DNA of 5,523 nt from CAYLNM01 sp964385045 (GTDB lineage: Bacteria > Planctomycetota > Phycisphaerae > Phycisphaerales > SM1A02): contig CAYLNM010000220.1 of NCBI GenBank assembly GCA_964385045.1, positions 1 through 5,523 of the forward strand. Reading direction: 5' to 3'. Below are positions 4,105 through 5,523 of this stretch, piece by piece. The stretch's first letter is position 1. The number at the start of each line of letters is the position of its first letter. Both the position numbers and the translations under genes were made by a program. Under the pieces are notes generated by a model. That model did not search any database. It was not told the origin of the DNA and was given only the letters and a program-made list of their open reading frames with translations.

Positions 4105-5523
4105 TCAGAGCTCGGCGTCGTCGGCGTCCTGCGTGGCCCGCAGGACCTCCTCGATCGACGTGCGGCCCGCGGCGGCCTTCTCGAGGCCGTCCTGCCGCAT
4201 GGGGGTGAAGTCGTCGCCGAGCAGCTGCTTCAGCTCGCCGATCGGGGCGCCCGAGGAGATCGCCCGGCGCAGCTCGGCGTGGACGGTGACGAGCTCGAAG
4301 TAGCCGATGCGGCCGCGGGTGCCGCTGTTGTTGCAGGCGGCGCATCCCGCGCCGCGGGTGACGCGGGCGCCGAACATCGCCGCCTCGTCCGGGCTCAGCC
4401 GGTGCTCCACCACCTCGCTCATCGCCTCGGTGGTCGCGCACTCGGGACAGATCCGGCGGCCGAGCCGCTGGGCGAGGACGCCCTCGAGCACCGACGCGAC
4501 GAGATACGGCTCGGCTCCCATGTCGACGAGACGGCCGACGGACGAGATGGCGTCGTTGGTGTGCAGCGTGGAGAAGACGAGGTGGCCGGTGAGGGCCGAG
4601 CGGATCGAGATGTCCGCGGTCTCGGCGTCGCGGATCTCGCCCACGAAGATGATGTCGGGGTCCTGCCGGAGGATCGCCCGGAGGCCGGTGGCGAACGTGA
4701 GTCCGCGCTTGGGGTTCACCGGGATCTGGTTGATGCCGGCGAGCTCGTACTCGACCGGATCCTCGACCGTGATGATCTTCTTGCGGGGGTCGTAGAGCTT
4801 GGACAGGGCCGCGTAGAGCGTCGTCGTCTTGCCCGAGCCCGTCGGGCCGGTGACGAGGACCATGCCGTGCGGCTTGTTGATCATGCGGTCCATGCGGTCC
4901 CGCAGGTGCTGGTCCATCCCGAGCACCGCGAGGTCGAGTGGCAGGGCGCTCTTGTCGAGGATGCGCATCACCACCGACTCGCCGTAGAGCGTCGGCACGG
5001 TGGAGACGCGGATGTCGACCTTGCGGCCCTCGAAGCGGAGCGTGATGTGGCCGTCCTGCGGGACGTACCGCTCCGCGATGTTCATGCCGCTCATGATCTT
5101 GATGCGGCCGATGAGGGCGGGCTGGAGGTGCTTGGGCGGCGGCGTCTGCTCGAGCAGCTCGCCGTCGATGCGGTACTTGACCTTGAGCTCGTCCTCGAAC
5201 GGCTCGATGTGCACGTCCGACGTGCGGGACTGGATCGCCTCGAGCAGCAGCAGGTTCACCAGGTTGATGAGCGTCGGCTGCTCGGCCATCCGGTGGAGGT
5301 CGTCCGCCTCGATGGCGTCGAGGTTGTGCTCGAGCTCGGTGGACTCCGCGGCCTCGCCCGCGAGGCTCTCGGCCATGCGGGCGGCGGTGGTGCCGTAGCG
5401 GGCCCGCATCAGCTCGCTGAAGGCGTCGTGCTCGAGCCCGAGGCGGTCGACCACGCGGCCCGTCATCGCCGCGACCTCGTCCGCCGCCGAGACGTCGAGC
5501 GGATCGGCCATCGCCACCGTCAG
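4105..5523 (-). CDS. gspE: GspE, type II secretion traffic ATPase, 5'-partial
   Basis: 472 residues are visible to the TGA at 4105–4107, and the frame is open at the window edge. GTG 5517 and ATG 5511 are in frame, but the peptide around them (LTVAMADPLDVSAADEVAAMTG) is the interior of the GspE/MshE N-terminal domain, so the true start lies beyond 5523. Numbering from GTG 5517: DVHIEP 101–106 opens the N2 domain; Walker A GPTGSGKT 224–231 (Lys230, Thr231); the Asp box VEDPVEYEL 251–259; the Walker B region DPDIIFVGEIRDAE about 286–299; the His box GHLVFSTLHTNDA 311–323. A zinc tetracysteine lies at Cys357/360 and Cys392/395, typical of GspE and PilB and absent from PilT. The C-terminal GRTSIEEVLRAT is also typical. 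By family it is a cytoplasmic hexamer whose ATP hydrolysis drives pseudopilus assembly through GspF. The usual PQDGR motif reads PQDGH (153–157). It is first in the visible operon and 62 bases from gspF. Confidence 0.95.
   Translation of the reverse strand: MTVAMADPLDVSAADEVAAMTGRVVDRLGLEHDAFSELMRARYGTTAARMAESLAGEAAESTELEHNLDAIEADDLHRMAEQPTLINLVNLLLLEAIQSRTSDVHIEPFEDELKVKYRIDGELLEQTPPPKHLQPALIGRIKIMSGMNIAERYVPQDGHITLRFEGRKVDIRVSTVPTLYGESVVMRILDKSALPLDLAVLGMDQHLRDRMDRMINKPHGMVLVTGPTGSGKTTTLYAALSKLYDPRKKIITVEDPVEYELAGINQIPVNPKRGLTFATGLRAILRQDPDIIFVGEIRDAETADISIRSALTGHLVFSTLHTNDAISSVGRLVDMGAEPYLVASVLEGVLAQRLGRRICPECATTEAMSEVVEHRLSPDEAAMFGARVTRGAGCAACNNSGTRGRIGYFELVTVHAELRRAISSGAPIGELKQLLGDDFTPMRQDGLEKAAAGRTSIEEVLRATQDADDAEL

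Noticed and set aside
2885..4303. 472-codon open frame on the plus strand
   Set aside because: It is antisense to conserved gspF and gspE codons. The peptide is a His/Gln/Glu/Arg-rich mirror of the coding strand, not a known family.
4043..4441. Upstream extension of the gspF frame into gspE
   Set aside because: The extension is out of frame with the conserved GspE C-terminus, and the family N-terminus (MPTFAYE) begins at 4042.
885..5523. A type IV pilus (PilB/PilC/pilin) rather than a T2SS cluster
   Set aside because: The GspG C-terminal SYGADGQ-GGE signature and the E-F-G-H-I-J order with a GspJ-type WDEWD/LPKAVR core fit T2SS. There is no pilT or pilM.

Overview
This window is one unidirectional operon on the minus strand encoding the cytoplasmic motor, inner-membrane platform and pseudopilins of a type II secretion system (T2SS), in the order gspE–gspF–gspG–gspH–gspI–gspJ. 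Transcription runs from high to low coordinates. The window cuts both ends of the cluster. gspE lacks its N-terminal codons beyond 5523, and gspJ is still open at base 1. There are no RNA genes, mobile elements or CRISPR arrays. No gene-free stretch reaches 300 bases; the longest is the 119-base gspF–gspG gap.

The DNA is very GC-rich (around 70% by eye), with G or C at most third codon positions. As a result the opposite strand holds many long open frames with no biological meaning. A diderm bacterium is required by the system. The GC content, the long arginine-rich prepilin leaders and the 'RAFTLIE/RGFTLLE' style of cleavage site would fit a high-GC planctomycete (for example the Phycisphaerae type). 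Other high-GC diderm phyla cannot be excluded, so the taxon is an inference.

Layout, in direction of transcription: 5523–4105 is the GspE ATPase (5'-partial). A 62-base spacer follows with a CTCGGGG tandem repeat and a possible G-quadruplex motif. 4042–2729 is the GspF membrane platform. A 119-base spacer follows with a strong GC hairpin just ahead of the gspG ribosome site. 2609–2145 is GspG, the major pseudopilin, with the classic C-terminal SYGADGQ-GGE signature. A 64-base spacer follows. 2080–1415 is a GspH-like minor pseudopilin, 1415–885 GspI-like, and 888–1 GspJ-like (3'-partial). The H/I and I/J junctions overlap by 1 and 4 bases, so these three are probably translated by coupling. 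GspG has its own spacer, hairpin and Shine-Dalgarno.

By family knowledge, GspE hydrolyses ATP on the cytoplasmic face, and GspF couples this to extraction and assembly of GspG subunits into a periplasmic pseudopilus. GspH, GspI and GspJ form its tip, usually with GspK. The pushing of folded exoproteins goes through a GspD secretin. gspC, D, K, L, M and the prepilin peptidase are not in this window. The machinery is recognisable and conventional, so I do not see an undescribed system here. The unusual aspects are in detail: 26–36-residue arginine-rich leaders on all four pseudopilins, a divergent GspI cleavage site, acidic C-terminal tails and a long low-complexity extension on GspJ, and the two structured spacers.
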